Source: an uncultured Maricaulis sp.
Lineage (GTDB): Bacteria; Pseudomonadota; Alphaproteobacteria; Caulobacterales; Maricaulaceae
Direction: 5' to 3'
Length of the DNA stretch: 64,000 nt
Assembly (NCBI RefSeq): GCF_947259345.1
Contig: NZ_CAMYLS010000028.1
Span: 41,663 to 105,662, forward strand
Shown here: one piece after another, positions 7,101-16,604 of the stretch
Numbering within the stretch: the first letter of the stretch is position 1
How the letters are laid out: every line of letters starts with the position of its first letter
Notes under the pieces: generated by a model
The model's database searches: none
The model's input: the letters and a program-made list of their open reading frames with translations, nothing else
Told to the model about the DNA's origin: nothing
Made by a program: the position numbers and the translations under genes

Positions 7101-7784
7101 TCAGTGCGAGGTGTCTTCCACCAATGGTGACGCTGTCACCATGAAATGGACGGCTTCCGCGATATTGGTGGCGTGATCGCCAATGCGTTCGAGATTCTTG
7201 GCGACGAAGAGGATGTGGACGCCCGGTCCGACCAGGCCGGAATCCTCGGTCATCGACATCAGCATTTCCCGGACCAGCGTATTGTAGCGCTCATCCACCT
7301 CGTCGTCGGAATGCCAGACCCGCACAGCCGGCTCGACATCAGCCGAGGACAAGGCGTCCAGCACTTCACGCAATTGCTTGATGACAATCGCGCCCAGACG
7401 CTCGACCTGCTGGGTCAGCGAAACCGGCGCATAGCCGGCCAGGTCGCCGGCGCGATAGGCGATATTCTTGGCCAGATCACCAACACGCTCGAGGTCGGTG
7501 GCGATCTTGAGCGCAGATATGGTCATGCGCAGATCCGTGGCGAGCGGCTGGCGCAAGGCGAAAAGGCGCAGGACGCGTTTTTCGATATCGACCTGCAGCG
7601 CATTGACCTGCGCCTCACGCGCCTTGATGTCGGGCTTTACACTCGCATCGCGCCGGACGACGGCAGAGATAGCCTTCTCCAGCTGCGTCTCGACGAGCCC
7701 GCCCATCCGGGCCAGGTCGTCGGCAAGCTGATCGAGTTCCTCGCCATAAGCGGTGACGATGTGGGCAGTTCTGGAAAGCGCCAT
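7101..7784 (-). CDS. phoU: Phosphate signalling protein PhoU
   Basis: 227 residues, almost entirely helical, made of two PhoU three-helix repeats (about 15-105 and 118-210). Metal-binding style E/D motifs occur in both halves: ATDLERVGDLAKNIAYR (about 88-104) and AKNLERIGDHATNIAEA (about 194-210). PhoU transmits Pst transporter status to PhoR and damps the Pho response. The ATG at 7784 is preceded by AGGAGGG. It lies between pstB and phoB in the operon. Confidence 0.96.
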   Translation of the reverse strand: MALSRTAHIVTAYGEELDQLADDLARMGGLVETQLEKAISAVVRRDASVKPDIKAREAQVNALQVDIEKRVLRLFALRQPLATDLRMTISALKIATDLERVGDLAKNIAYRAGDLAGYAPVSLTQQVERLGAIVIKQLREVLDALSSADVEPAVRVWHSDDEVDERYNTLVREMLMSMTEDSGLVGPGVHILFVAKNLERIGDHATNIAEAVHFMVTASPLVEDTSH

Positions 7785-7816
7785 TGACTGGCCCTCCTCT
7801 CGATGAACGCCGCGGT

Positions 7817-8608
7817 CTAGCCGAAGCGTCCGGTGATGTAGTCTTGCGTGCGGGTGTCGCGCGGATTGGTGAAAATGTCCTCGGTCGGCCCGTATTCGAC
7901 GAGGTTGCCCATGTGGAAGAAGGCGGTTTGCTGGGAAACCCGCGCCGCCTGCTGCATCGAGTGGGTGACAATGATGATGCAGTAATTTTCGCGCAGCTCG
8001 TCAATCAATTCCTCGATCCGTGCCGTGGCGATCGGATCGAGGGCGGAGCAGGGCTCATCCATCAGGATGACTTCCGGATTGACCGCAATGGCACGGGCGA
8101 TGACCAGGCGCTGCTGCTGCCCGCCCGACAGGCTGGTCCCGGGATGATTGAGCCGGTCCGACACTTCCTCCCAGAGCCCGGCCTTGCGCAGGGCGTTCTC
8201 GACGATCTCGTCAAGTTCCGGACGGGTCAGGGCAAGGCCGTGAATGCGCGGTCCATAGGCGACATTGTCATAGATCGATTTGGGGAAGGGATTCGGCTTC
8301 TGGAAGACCATGCCGACACTGGCCCGCAACACGACCGGGTCGATCGACTTGTCGTTGATCTCCTGCCCGTCAATCGTCAGCGAGCCGCCGACCTTGGCGC
8401 CATCAATCGTGTCATTCATGCGATTGAGGCAGCGCAGGAAGGTCGACTTGCCACAGCCTGACGGACCGATGAAGGCCGTGACCGAACGATCCGGAATCTC
8501 GATCGAGACATCATGCAGCGCCTGCTTGCCGGAATAGCTCACGGTCACGTCGCGTGCGACGACCTTGATCGGCAGCTCAGCGGCTGGATTGGGGGAGGTA
8601 TCAGTCAT
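7817..8608 (-). CDS. pstB: Phosphate ABC transporter ATP-binding protein PstB
   Basis: 263 residues from the ATG at 8608 ([12 protein letters not shown]); the longer frame from 8659 overlaps pstA and has no better start. It has Walker [10 protein letters not shown], the Q-loop in [10 protein letters not shown], the ABC signature LSGGQQQRL, Walker [13 protein letters not shown], and a switch histidine in [11 protein letters not shown]. It energises phosphate import through PstC-PstA. The start lies 4 bases after the pstA stop codon. Confidence 0.97.
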   Translation of the reverse strand: MTDTSPNPAAELPIKVVARDVTVSYSGKQALHDVSIEIPDRSVTAFIGPSGCGKSTFLRCLNRMNDTIDGAKVGGSLTIDGQEINDKSIDPVVLRASVGMVFQKPNPFPKSIYDNVAYGPRIHGLALTRPELDEIVENALRKAGLWEEVSDRLNHPGTSLSGGQQQRLVIARAIAVNPEVILMDEPCSALDPIATARIEELIDELRENYCIIIVTHSMQQAARVSQQTAFFHMGNLVEYGPTEDIFTNPRDTRTQDYITGRFG

Positions 8609-8612
8609 GAAA

Positions 8613-10355
8613 CTACCATCTCCGCTCGAAGCGACGGCGCAGATAGATGGCCAAGGCATTGAAGCCGATCATCAGCGCGAGAAGAACAAGGATTGCGGCG
8701 GCGGTGCGAGCCTCGAAGGCCCGTTCGGCACCGTCCGACCACAGGAAAATCTGCACCGGCATGACCGTTGCCGGTTCGGTAAAGCCTTCCAGCCCGAGCG
8801 TCGGCGCGTCGGCGATGAAGGCGACCATGCCGATCATCAGCAGCGGCGCCGTCTCGCCCATGGCCTGGGCCAGGCCGATAATGGCACCGGTGAGGATGCC
8901 GGGTGCCGCCAGCGGCAAGACATGATGGAAGACGGTCTGGGTTCGTGAAGCGCCAACGGCCAGGGCCGCCTGGCGGATGGATTGGGGTACCGCCTTGAGC
9001 GCGGCACGGGTAGCAATGATCACGGTCGGCAGCGTCATCAGGGACAGGACCAGACCACCCACCAGCGGCGCCGATCGCGGCAGGCCGAAGGCATTGATGA
9101 AGACAGCCAGTCCGAGCAGACCGAACACGATCGACGGAACCGCAGCGAGATTGTTGATATTGACCTCGATCAGCGCGGTGAACCGGTTCTTCGGGGCGTA
9201 TTCCTCGAGATAGAGCGCGGTGAAGACACCGATCGGCACCGAGATGATGATGGTGATGATCATCGTCAGGATGGAGCCGTAAAGCGCGCCCTTCACACCG
9301 GCCAGCTCGGGTTCCCGGCTGTCCGCATTGGCAAAGAGATAGGTATTGAAGGTCGAGCTGATGGCCCCGCGCTCTTCCAGCGCCCGCGTCCAGACGATCA
9401 GCTGATCCGAGACGCGGCGGCGTTCGACCGGCGTATCGATGACCTGGATCGACCAGGCGTTCTCGGCTTCGACGCTGTCGCCGCCGAGCAGATATTCCCC
9501 GGTCCCGCCGGCCCCGTTGCGGGCCAGGCTGGCAAGCCGGACCGTGCGACCTTCGCTTTCAACCAGAATGCTGGGCAAACTATTGTCGAGTTCGATCGGT
9601 CCGGCGTCGATCTCGAGCCGCGCACGAATGTCCGCTGCCTGGCGACGATTGAGGTCGGCGTCGTAAAGCATGTCTTCTGCTTCAGTGCCGCTCAACTCCT
9701 GCGCCCGTTCGGTCAGACGATCAGCCTCCGTCTCCAGCAAGGTCGCGCGAGCCCGCAGCGTGCGGGCAATTTCAGCGGCGAGGTCACGAAAGTCTGTCGC
9801 CGTGGACCGCACAACAACGCCAGCATCGGACGGCTCAAGGCTGAGCGTGCCCTGCGGCTGGAAACTGCGCTCCTCGACCAGCAAACCCTTGAGATAGAGG
9901 TCAAGGTCATCGGCAAGCGGCATGGTGAAACGGTGTTGCGTCCCGATCAGGCCCGGATCCTCAAGCACCTCATCCATCAGGCGGGTCGCGTTGAGGGCAG
10001 TATAGAGGCTGAACAAATTGCGCAGCTCGCGGCGACCGGTCACTTCGGGAAATTCGGTGCGGATCGCGTTTTGCAGGACACGGCTATAGCTGCCCCGGCG
10101 CAATGAGTCCTCGCTGCGCTCGCCGGACGGATCGACCAGCTCTTCGTCCAGGTCGACCGTCAATTCCAGCTCGTTGACCGTGAAAGCCGGCAATCCGCCG
10201 GAGACAATCGAGCTCAGCAGGATGACCAGGATGCCGACGGCTGCGGCGACGGCGGCCAGGCCAGCCGCGCGAAAGCGAAGCTCGGCCCGATAGCGTGCGC
10301 CGAGATTCTTGCTGACGGCGGTCCGGATCGGCGAGATGTCGGGCGTATCAGTCAT
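8613..10355 (-). CDS. pstA: Phosphate ABC transporter permease PstA, with long periplasmic insertion
   Basis: 580 residues from the ATG at 10355 ([12 protein letters not shown]), about twice the length of E. coli PstA (roughly 300). One membrane segment near residues 35-60 is followed by a large soluble region (about 65-345, partly coiled coil), corresponding to the DUF3333-type insertion known in some alphaproteobacterial PstA proteins. The standard five-helix permease domain occupies about 350-575, with the ABC-coupling EAA-like loop around [17 protein letters not shown]. The start overlaps the pstC stop by 8 bases, so translation is coupled. Confidence 0.94.
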   Translation of the reverse strand: MTDTPDISPIRTAVSKNLGARYRAELRFRAAGLAAVAAAVGILVILLSSIVSGGLPAFTVNELELTVDLDEELVDPSGERSEDSLRRGSYSRVLQNAIRTEFPEVTGRRELRNLFSLYTALNATRLMDEVLEDPGLIGTQHRFTMPLADDLDLYLKGLLVEERSFQPQGTLSLEPSDAGVVVRSTATDFRDLAAEIARTLRARATLLETEADRLTERAQELSGTEAEDMLYDADLNRRQAADIRARLEIDAGPIELDNSLPSILVESEGRTVRLASLARNGAGGTGEYLLGGDSVEAENAWSIQVIDTPVERRRVSDQLIVWTRALEERGAISSTFNTYLFANADSREPELAGVKGALYGSILTMIITIIISVPIGVFTALYLEEYAPKNRFTALIEVNINNLAAVPSIVFGLLGLAVFINAFGLPRSAPLVGGLVLSLMTLPTVIIATRAALKAVPQSIRQAALAVGASRTQTVFHHVLPLAAPGILTGAIIGLAQAMGETAPLLMIGMVAFIADAPTLGLEGFTEPATVMPVQIFLWSDGAERAFEARTAAAILVLLALMIGFNALAIYLRRRFERRW

Positions 10356-12048
10356 ATTTTTCCCGGTATCTTTGCACAACGCGCAGGGCGATGACGTTCA
10401 TCACCAGGGTGATGACGAAGAGGACCAGGCCCAGCGCGAAGGCGGACAGGGTCTTGGGACTGTCGAATTCCTGGTCACCGGTCAGCAGCATCACGATCTG
10501 GACCGTGATCGTGGTGACCGATTCCAACGGATTGGCGGTCAGATTTGCGCCCTGTCCGGCCGCCATGACCACAATCATGGTTTCGCCAACAGCGCGTGAC
10601 ACGGCCAGCAGGATGGCACCGACGATGCCGGGCAGCGCGGCGGGGATGATCACGCGCCCGATCGTCTCCGATTTGGTCGCGCCCATGGCGTAGGAGCCGT
10701 CGCGCAGGGATTGCGGCACGGAATTGATCACATCATCGCTGAGCGAGGAGATGAAGGGGATGATCATCACCCCCATGACCAGGCCGGCCGAAAGCGCGCT
10801 CTGGGTCACCACATCGTCGATGCCGATCATGGCGAAGAAGCCGCGAATGGCGGGCCCGACAGTCAGGAGGGCAAAGAAACCATAGACCACGGTGGGCACA
10901 CCGGCGAGAATTTCCAGAACCGGCTTGGCGGTCAGCCGGAAGCGCGGCCCGGCATATTCCGAGAGATAGATGGCCGAGAGCAGACCGATGGGCACAGCCA
11001 CAATCATCGCGATCACGGTGATCATCGCCGTGCCGGCAAAAAGCGGCACCGCCCCGAAGGCACCGGACTGGCCGACCTGGTCGGCCCGCAAGGCAATCTG
11101 CGGCGACCATTGAAGGCCGAACAGGAATTCGGTCAGCGGTACGGTCGAGAAGAATCGAAGGCTTTCAAACAGAAGCGAAAACACGATGCCGATCGTCGTC
11201 ATGATGGCTATGACGGAAGACAGGAAGAGCATGGCCGTAACCAGGCTCTCGACATGATTGCGGGCCCGGAAGGCTGCGGCGACCTGCCCGCGAGTCCGAA
11301 TCAATCCGCCAAAGGCGATGGCGATGGCTATGCCGGCGACCAGATTGCGAATCTGGTCGGCATGGCGGCGCATGACCGCGGCTGCAGCATCCAGCTCGGG
11401 GCTGGCGCGGCTGGCGAGACCATCGGTCGCGATCCGCCTCGCGTCGGAAAGGAATAGCTGGCGCCGCTCGCGCGGCGCATGCGCGAGCTCGAAGCCCGCC
11501 AGGGCGCGAACCGATGCCCCCGCTTCCGCCGCTTCGTCCGAAACACCATCTCGCAGCTCGGCCCGCCGCCCAAGCCGTGCGTCTTCAGCCGTTGCGAGCT
11601 GGTTGACCAGATCGGTCTGTTCACTTTGCAACGCTTCCAGGCGCGCCGGGTCGCGATCACTGCCGCTTGCGCTGCGCAGATCTGCCATGGCCTCGGCAAC
11701 GCCGTCAGCCCGATCGCGCAGAACGGCCAGCGTCTCCGCCAGAGCCAGGGTTTCGGTGTCGGCTTCCAAAGCCGTCTCAAAACTCGCCGTGAGCGCGGCC
11801 GCGTCGCGGCGCAACTCCATGGCGGTGAGCCGATCAACAAGACCGCTGCCGAACATGCCGTAGGCGGCAAGCAGGATGAAGGCCGGCAGTCCAGTCCAGA
11901 TCGCGACGTAATAGCCATGGAAATTGGGCAGGGAGTGCAACCGCGCCGTCGCGCCGGAGACCGCGGAGATCGCCCGCGATCGGCCGACATAGAAGCCGCC
12001 GGCCAGCATCACGATGATCGCAAGTGCGACTATGGCGATAATGGACAT
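10348..12048 (-). CDS. pstC: Phosphate ABC transporter permease PstC, with long N-terminal extension
   Basis: 566 residues against about 310-320 in E. coli. Two N-terminal membrane segments (about 3-18 and 50-70) enclose and precede a charged, helical region (about 75-225) before a third segment near 230. The permease domain covers about 285-560, with the coupling loop SYAMGATKSETIGRVIIP and the STRAD-like motif in VTTITVQIVMLL. The ATG at 12048 follows GAGGGG. A Pho box lies 88-115 bases upstream. It is the first gene of pstC-pstA-pstB-phoU-phoB. No pstS is present beside it. Confidence 0.94.
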   Translation of the reverse strand: MSIIAIVALAIIVMLAGGFYVGRSRAISAVSGATARLHSLPNFHGYYVAIWTGLPAFILLAAYGMFGSGLVDRLTAMELRRDAAALTASFETALEADTETLALAETLAVLRDRADGVAEAMADLRSASGSDRDPARLEALQSEQTDLVNQLATAEDARLGRRAELRDGVSDEAAEAGASVRALAGFELAHAPRERRQLFLSDARRIATDGLASRASPELDAAAAVMRRHADQIRNLVAGIAIAIAFGGLIRTRGQVAAAFRARNHVESLVTAMLFLSSVIAIMTTIGIVFSLLFESLRFFSTVPLTEFLFGLQWSPQIALRADQVGQSGAFGAVPLFAGTAMITVIAMIVAVPIGLLSAIYLSEYAGPRFRLTAKPVLEILAGVPTVVYGFFALLTVGPAIRGFFAMIGIDDVVTQSALSAGLVMGVMIIPFISSLSDDVINSVPQSLRDGSYAMGATKSETIGRVIIPAALPGIVGAILLAVSRAVGETMIVVMAAGQGANLTANPLESVTTITVQIVMLLTGDQEFDSPKTLSAFALGLVLFVITLVMNVIALRVVQRYREKYD

Positions 12049-12135
12049 GCAATTCCCCTCGGCTCGCCGATCGGTGGTCCGTTTCCTCGTGCACCGAGTC
12101 GCTTGGTACTAGTACGCCCGTTGCGGGCCCCGTTT

Positions 12136-12163
12136 ATGACAACCAGGCTACAGTTTTGTGACA
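12136..12163 (-). promoter_or_regulatory. Pho box (three PhoB half-sites) upstream of pstC
   Basis: On the minus strand it reads TGTCAC-N5-TGTAGC-N5-TGTCAT, three units spaced 11 bases apart. The first two units read together, TTGTCACAAAACTGTAGCC, closely match the Pho box consensus (CTGTCAT AAAA CTGTCAT/C). It lies in the 165-base gap between phoR and pstC, oriented toward pstC, and indicates a PhoB-dependent promoter separate from phoR. Confidence 0.8.
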
Positions 12164-12213
12164 ACGACCGGTTTGCATGCAGGGAATATCAAACAAGGGG
12201 GCCAAATACCTGA

Positions 12214-13599
12214 TTATTCGATATATTTTTGCGAAGATTGCGGCATTGGCAGAAATACACTGAAGACCGATCCGGCGCCCGGCAGGCTCTCGACCGTGAA
12301 GCCGCCGCGATGCCGGTTGATGATGTGCTTGACGATGGCCAGCCCCAGGCCCGTGCCCTCGCGCGGACCACTCTTTTGACCATCAACACGATAGAAGCGC
12401 TCGGACAGGCGCGGCAAATTGCGCCGCTCGATACCCTGACCGCCATCGCGGATCCGGACCGCCATGAAACGGTCGCCCGGCTCCGAAGCGGGTGCGGCAA
12501 GGGTCAGGCGACTGGCTTCGGGACCAAGCATCAGGCCCGGCCGCTCCGCCTGGTCGCGGGTCAGATTGGCGGACAAGCGAATCTCGACCGTCGAACCGGC
12601 CGCCGAATACTTGATCGCATTTTCGACCAGATTCATCACCACTTCGAGCAACTGATCACGATCACCAACCGCCAGTGCCGGCTCCACTTGCATGTCGAGT
12701 TCGATCGATTTCTCGGTCAGCTGTGGCCGCAACACATCCACCACATCCTCGACAATCGAGCCCAGGTCCGCAGTGCTGCTGGGCGGGACATGCTCGTCCA
12801 TCTCGACCCGAGACAGGGACAGAAGATCGTTGATCAGGCGCTGCATCCGTTCCGTCTGATCAAACATGATCGCCAGAAAGCGGTCCCGCGCGTCCGGGTC
12901 GTCCTTGGCATGACCGCGCAACGTCTCGATGAAACCGGCAAGCGACGCCAAGGGCGTTCGAAGTTCGTGGCTGGCATTGGCCAGGAAGTCGGCCCGCATG
13001 CGGTCAGCCCGCTTGATTGAGGTCTCATCCGAGAGCACCAGCATGGCCCGCCAGGGCTGGGACGGATCCTTGCGCGATGCGAGCGGCGCCACATGGGCGC
13101 GAACATGGCTCTCGACCGGCGCCATCATCGAGTATTCGACCGGCTCCACGGCCTGGCCCCGCAAGGCCGCACTGACCGCCTCCAGAACCTGTGGCTGGCG
13201 CAGAACCGCCGACAAGTGTCCGGTGGCCATTCCAAGGCCCAGGAAGTCGCGTGCGGCCGGATTGGCAATCTCGATACGTCCGCCCGCCCCGATCAGGAGG
13301 ACGGGAATCGGCAAGTGCTCAAGCATGACCTTTGCGCGCTGGGCTTCATCGCCATCATCGCCATCGCGCTCGCGCAGGGCCTGGTTTTCAGGTGCCGGAT
13401 TGAGCGTCGTACTGATTGTGAGATAATAGAAGGTGGAGAGCGCGGCGATCGTGGCTATGGCGACGACCGTTTCCAGAAAGCCCAGTTCACCGAACAGCCA
13501 GAACAGCACAAGCACCACGCTGCCCAGTGCCGCAACGGCAGCCGTATCTCGGCGCCGGATGCGGATCAACGGCGCGTCGGAAGCCCTTTTATTGCTCAA
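12214..13599 (-). CDS. phoR: Phosphate regulon sensor histidine kinase PhoR
   Basis: 461 residues. Two adjacent membrane segments (about 20-37 and 43-60) are followed by a PAS-type domain (about 90-190). The HisKA domain has its phospho-accepting H211 in NASHELRTPLA. The HATPase domain has N-box NLVENAIKYS, G1 RDGGQGI and G2 GTGLGLAIVKH. The only plausible start is a TTG at 13599: a stop codon lies two codons upstream and no ATG/GTG precedes the membrane segments. It phosphorylates PhoB. It is transcribed in the same direction as pstC but separated from it by the Pho box. Confidence 0.95.
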   Translation of the reverse strand: MSNKRASDAPLIRIRRRDTAAVAALGSVVLVLFWLFGELGFLETVVAIATIAALSTFYYLTISTTLNPAPENQALRERDGDDGDEAQRAKVMLEHLPIPVLLIGAGGRIEIANPAARDFLGLGMATGHLSAVLRQPQVLEAVSAALRGQAVEPVEYSMMAPVESHVRAHVAPLASRKDPSQPWRAMLVLSDETSIKRADRMRADFLANASHELRTPLASLAGFIETLRGHAKDDPDARDRFLAIMFDQTERMQRLINDLLSLSRVEMDEHVPPSSTADLGSIVEDVVDVLRPQLTEKSIELDMQVEPALAVGDRDQLLEVVMNLVENAIKYSAAGSTVEIRLSANLTRDQAERPGLMLGPEASRLTLAAPASEPGDRFMAVRIRDGGQGIERRNLPRLSERFYRVDGQKSGPREGTGLGLAIVKHIINRHRGGFTVESLPGAGSVFSVFLPMPQSSQKYIE

Positions 13600-13807
13600 G
13601 TTTTAGTCGCCTTCAGGCCGATCTTGGGTCATGAAGCCACCAACCGGGCCGGGGCTGGTGTCTCAGCTGCACGCCTTCTAGCCCGATTTGCATCCAAAAG
13701 ACGAGCCTGCGGCATCAAAGCTGTAAAGGCAGACTTGGCACATCACGAATTTCGAGAGAGTTTTCATGCCATTCGCTAATCATTTAGTGTTTTTCGATAA
13801 AAATCTG

Positions 13808-13835
13808 TTGACTTTCGCTATGCCCTTTCTAGGAT
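13808..13835 (+). promoter_or_regulatory. Candidate sigma70 promoter for the RND efflux operon
   Basis: TTGACT, a 16-base spacer and TAGGAT lie 39-66 bases before the start codon of the outer-membrane gene. The rest of the phoR-efflux intergenic stretch (13600-13873) is AT-rich toward the efflux side. I see no clear repressor palindrome in it. Confidence 0.45.
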
Positions 13836-13873
13836 GCCGGTCTAATCAGGATCAAGACGTGCGGGGACAACGC

Positions 13874-15289
13874 ATGGCAAAACGTTTGCTAGTAATCGCC
13901 ACAGCACTGGCCACCGCCTCCTGCAGCTCGCTGCAGGCTTTCGAGACGCGGGAATTCGGGTCTGACGGGGTTCTCCCCTCGGCGCCATCTTCCTGGTCTG
14001 CGGGCAATGGTGACGCCGGTGCGGAACTGGCCCGTGACTGGGTCGCTTCCATGCAGGATGAGCGCCTGGCCGCGCTGATCGACGAAGCCTTCGACGGCAA
14101 TCCGTCGCTGGCCCAGTCCTTGGCGCGGTATCATGGCGCGGTTGCGGCGGCCCGTATTGACGGTGCGCGCTACCTGCCCTCCCTGGACGGGAGTTTGGGC
14201 TATCAGCGCACCCAGCCGAATGTCGGTTCGGGTTCGGACAGTTTCGGACTTGACCTTTCAGCGTCCTGGGAAACCGATCTGTGGGGTGCACTGCGTGACA
14301 ATGCGCGCGCCAGCGGCCTCAACGCAGAAGCCGCGGCAGAAGATGTCCGCGCGAGCCAATTGTCGGTCGCCGGCCTGGTCGCCAAGGGCTGGTTCTCGCT
14401 GATCGAGGCCCGCCTGCAGACCGAGCTGGCCGAACGTGACGTGGCCACCCGCCAGAATTCGCTCAACCTGACCGAACGCCGCTTCGCCCGCGGTCTCGTG
14501 CGCAGCTCGGATGTGCGCACTGCGCGCAGCGCCCTGGCGTCGTCGCAAGCGGCCCTGGCCTCGCGCCAGCGCTCCGAAGCCGCATCGGCCCGCAGCCTCG
14601 AAACCCTTCTCGGCCGCTATCCGTCCGCCACGCTGACACCGGAGCATGACTTTCCGGAGTTCGGCGCGATTGGCGGTCTTGGCACGCCGATCGACATGCT
14701 CAACCGCCGCCCGGATGTCCGTGCTGCCGAGAATCGGCTGAGCGCAGCCGGTTTCCAGGCCGACGCCGCGGCCAAGGCACTCATTCCCAGCCTCTCCCTG
14801 CGTGGGTCGTCCGGAACGGGCGGGGTTGATGTCTCCGACATGTTCGACCTCGATACCCTGGTCTCCAGCATCACGGCCTCGCTGGTTGCACCGATTTTCG
14901 ACGGCGGTCGCCTGATCGCGCAGCGCGACCAGGTCTATGCCACGGCCGAAGGACTGGTCGCGAGCTATATCGCGACGGTCCTGACGGCCTGGCAGGAATC
15001 GGAAAACGCCATCCACGCCGACGCCATTCTCGCCCAGCGGGTCGAGAATCTGCAGCAGGCGTATGAAGAAGCCGCCGCCGCCGAGGACCTTGTGGTCCGC
15101 GAGTACTCACGTGGCGTATCGACCATTTTCGAACTGCTGACCGCCCAGTCACGGCGCATCAGCGCAGAAAGCCAATACATCTCGGCACGTCGCGAACGCG
15201 CGACCAATCGTGTCGATCTTTATCTCGCCCTCGCCGGCGATTTCTCCGCGGCCCAGTCCGCAGACCCGGCCGCGCACACAGGAGAATAA
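13874..15289 (+). CDS. RND efflux outer-membrane lipoprotein (TolC/NodT family)
   Basis: 471 residues from the ATG at 13874, preceded by GGGGAC. This start gives a clean lipoprotein signal (MAKRLLVIATALATASCSS, lipobox ATASC, acylated C18 or nearby), whereas the longer frame from 13766 does not. Two OEP repeats follow (about 45-245 and 260-455), with typical phrases WETDLWG, NRRPDVRAAE and VVREYSRGVSTIFELL. The protein forms the trimeric outer-membrane exit duct. It is followed 2 bases later by the adaptor gene and then the pump, a complete tripartite operon. The substrate is unknown and no regulator gene is adjacent. Confidence 0.93.
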   Translation: MAKRLLVIATALATASCSSLQAFETREFGSDGVLPSAPSSWSAGNGDAGAELARDWVASMQDERLAALIDEAFDGNPSLAQSLARYHGAVAAARIDGARYLPSLDGSLGYQRTQPNVGSGSDSFGLDLSASWETDLWGALRDNARASGLNAEAAAEDVRASQLSVAGLVAKGWFSLIEARLQTELAERDVATRQNSLNLTERRFARGLVRSSDVRTARSALASSQAALASRQRSEAASARSLETLLGRYPSATLTPEHDFPEFGAIGGLGTPIDMLNRRPDVRAAENRLSAAGFQADAAAKALIPSLSLRGSSGTGGVDVSDMFDLDTLVSSITASLVAPIFDGGRLIAQRDQVYATAEGLVASYIATVLTAWQESENAIHADAILAQRVENLQQAYEEAAAAEDLVVREYSRGVSTIFELLTAQSRRISAESQYISARRERATNRVDLYLALAGDFSAAQSADPAAHTGE

Positions 15290-15291
15290 TT

Positions 15292-16575
15292 ATGGGCAAG
15301 CTCATCGGACGCTTTTTGATCATTGGCGTTGTTTTCGTTCTCGGCTTTGGCGTCATCTTCACGCTCTTCGGTACCCAGGAGCAGCCGGAACGGGCCAATG
15401 CAGCCCCCCGCCCGGTCGCGGTTTTTGTTGACGAGGCCCGCCTCGACACAGTGGCCCTTCAGGTCACCTCCCAGGGCGAAGCCCGGCCGCGCACACAGAT
15501 CAGCCTGGTCCCGCAGGTTGCCGGCCGCATTACCTATGTGAACCCGGACTTCATCGAGGGCGGCTTCTTCGAAGCCGGCGAAACCCTCGTCCAGATCGAT
15601 GATGCCGACTACCGTCTCGCCGTGACCCGTGCCTCGGCCCAGGTCGCCCAGGCGGAACAGGCCCTGGCTCGCGAACGGGCGGAATCCGAACTGGCCGCAA
15701 GCGAGTGGGAGGAACTGGGTGAGGGCGAAGCTTCGTCCCTGACGCTGCGCGAGCCGCAACTCGCAGAAGCCCGCGCCCAACTGGCAGCAGCCGAAGCCTC
15801 GCTTCAGTCGGCCCGCCTGGACCTGGCACGGACGCGCATCTCCGCGCCTTTCAGCGGTCGTGTCCGCGCCAAGAATGCCGATCTCGGCCAGTATGTGTCT
15901 CCGGGCACGCCGCTGGGTGAAGTCTTCTCGACCGACGCGGTTCTGGTGCGCCTGCCGCTGACCGATCACGAACTGGGCCTGCTGGGTATTCCGATTGCCT
16001 ACAACGCCGCTGGCGGTCCGGGCATGCCGGTGGAGCTCAGCGCGACCCTGGCCGGTCGTCCGCAAGTCTGGCAGGGCCATATCACCCGCACGGACAGCGC
16101 CATCGATCCGCAGACCCGCGTGCTCTATGCCATCGCCGAAGTCATGGATCCCTATGGCGAAGGCGCCGGTGATGGCACGCCGCTGGCCGTCGGCCTCTTC
16201 GTGACCGCCAGCATCACTGGCCGCAATGTCGAGAATGCCTACGTCCTGCCGCGCTCCGCGCTGCGTGGCCAGAGCAATGTCTATGTTGCCGAAGAAGGCG
16301 GAACGCTCTCTGTGCGCACGGTCGAGGTCATCGACTCCAACGCCCAGGAAGTCATCGTCTCGTCCGGCGTGCGTGGCGGCGAAATGGTCGTCACCTCGCC
16401 GATCCGGGGTGCCAGCGACGGCATGCGCATCCAGACCTTCGGGGCGGATGGCGAAATGATCGCGGCCTATTCGGCAACCTATGACGACCAAGCAGCCGAC
16501 GAACCGGCCGAAGAAGGCCTGGCAGAAACCGAGACCGGCGAAGCCGACAGCGACGCTGTCGCGAGCGCTGGCTAA
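15292..16575 (+). CDS. RND efflux periplasmic adaptor (membrane fusion protein)
   Basis: 427 residues. An N-terminal membrane anchor (about 5-27) is followed by a lipoyl/barrel-sandwich half (QISLVPQVAGRITYV, about 66-80), a helical hairpin (about 105-170, rich in Ala/Glu) and the second lipoyl half TRISAPFSGRVRAKN. A beta-barrel and membrane-proximal domain continue to about 375. The last 50 residues are acidic and low-complexity. AGGAG precedes the ATG, in the two-base gap after the outer-membrane gene. The protein bridges the pump and the outer-membrane duct. Confidence 0.93.
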   Translation: MGKLIGRFLIIGVVFVLGFGVIFTLFGTQEQPERANAAPRPVAVFVDEARLDTVALQVTSQGEARPRTQISLVPQVAGRITYVNPDFIEGGFFEAGETLVQIDDADYRLAVTRASAQVAQAEQALARERAESELAASEWEELGEGEASSLTLREPQLAEARAQLAAAEASLQSARLDLARTRISAPFSGRVRAKNADLGQYVSPGTPLGEVFSTDAVLVRLPLTDHELGLLGIPIAYNAAGGPGMPVELSATLAGRPQVWQGHITRTDSAIDPQTRVLYAIAEVMDPYGEGAGDGTPLAVGLFVTASITGRNVENAYVLPRSALRGQSNVYVAEEGGTLSVRTVEVIDSNAQEVIVSSGVRGGEMVVTSPIRGASDGMRIQTFGADGEMIAAYSATYDDQAADEPAEEGLAETETGEADSDAVASAG

Positions 16576-16604
16576 GCGACCGAACCAGACGGAGGACAAC
16601 GGCG

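Noticed and set aside
8609..8659. Upstream start for pstB
   Set aside because: It overlaps the end of pstA and adds 17 residues not typical of PstB; the ATG at 8608 gives the normal start.
13766..13873. Longer start for the outer-membrane efflux protein
   Set aside because: It would bury the lipoprotein signal; a promoter-like sequence lies inside it and the ATG at 13874 has a ribosome site.
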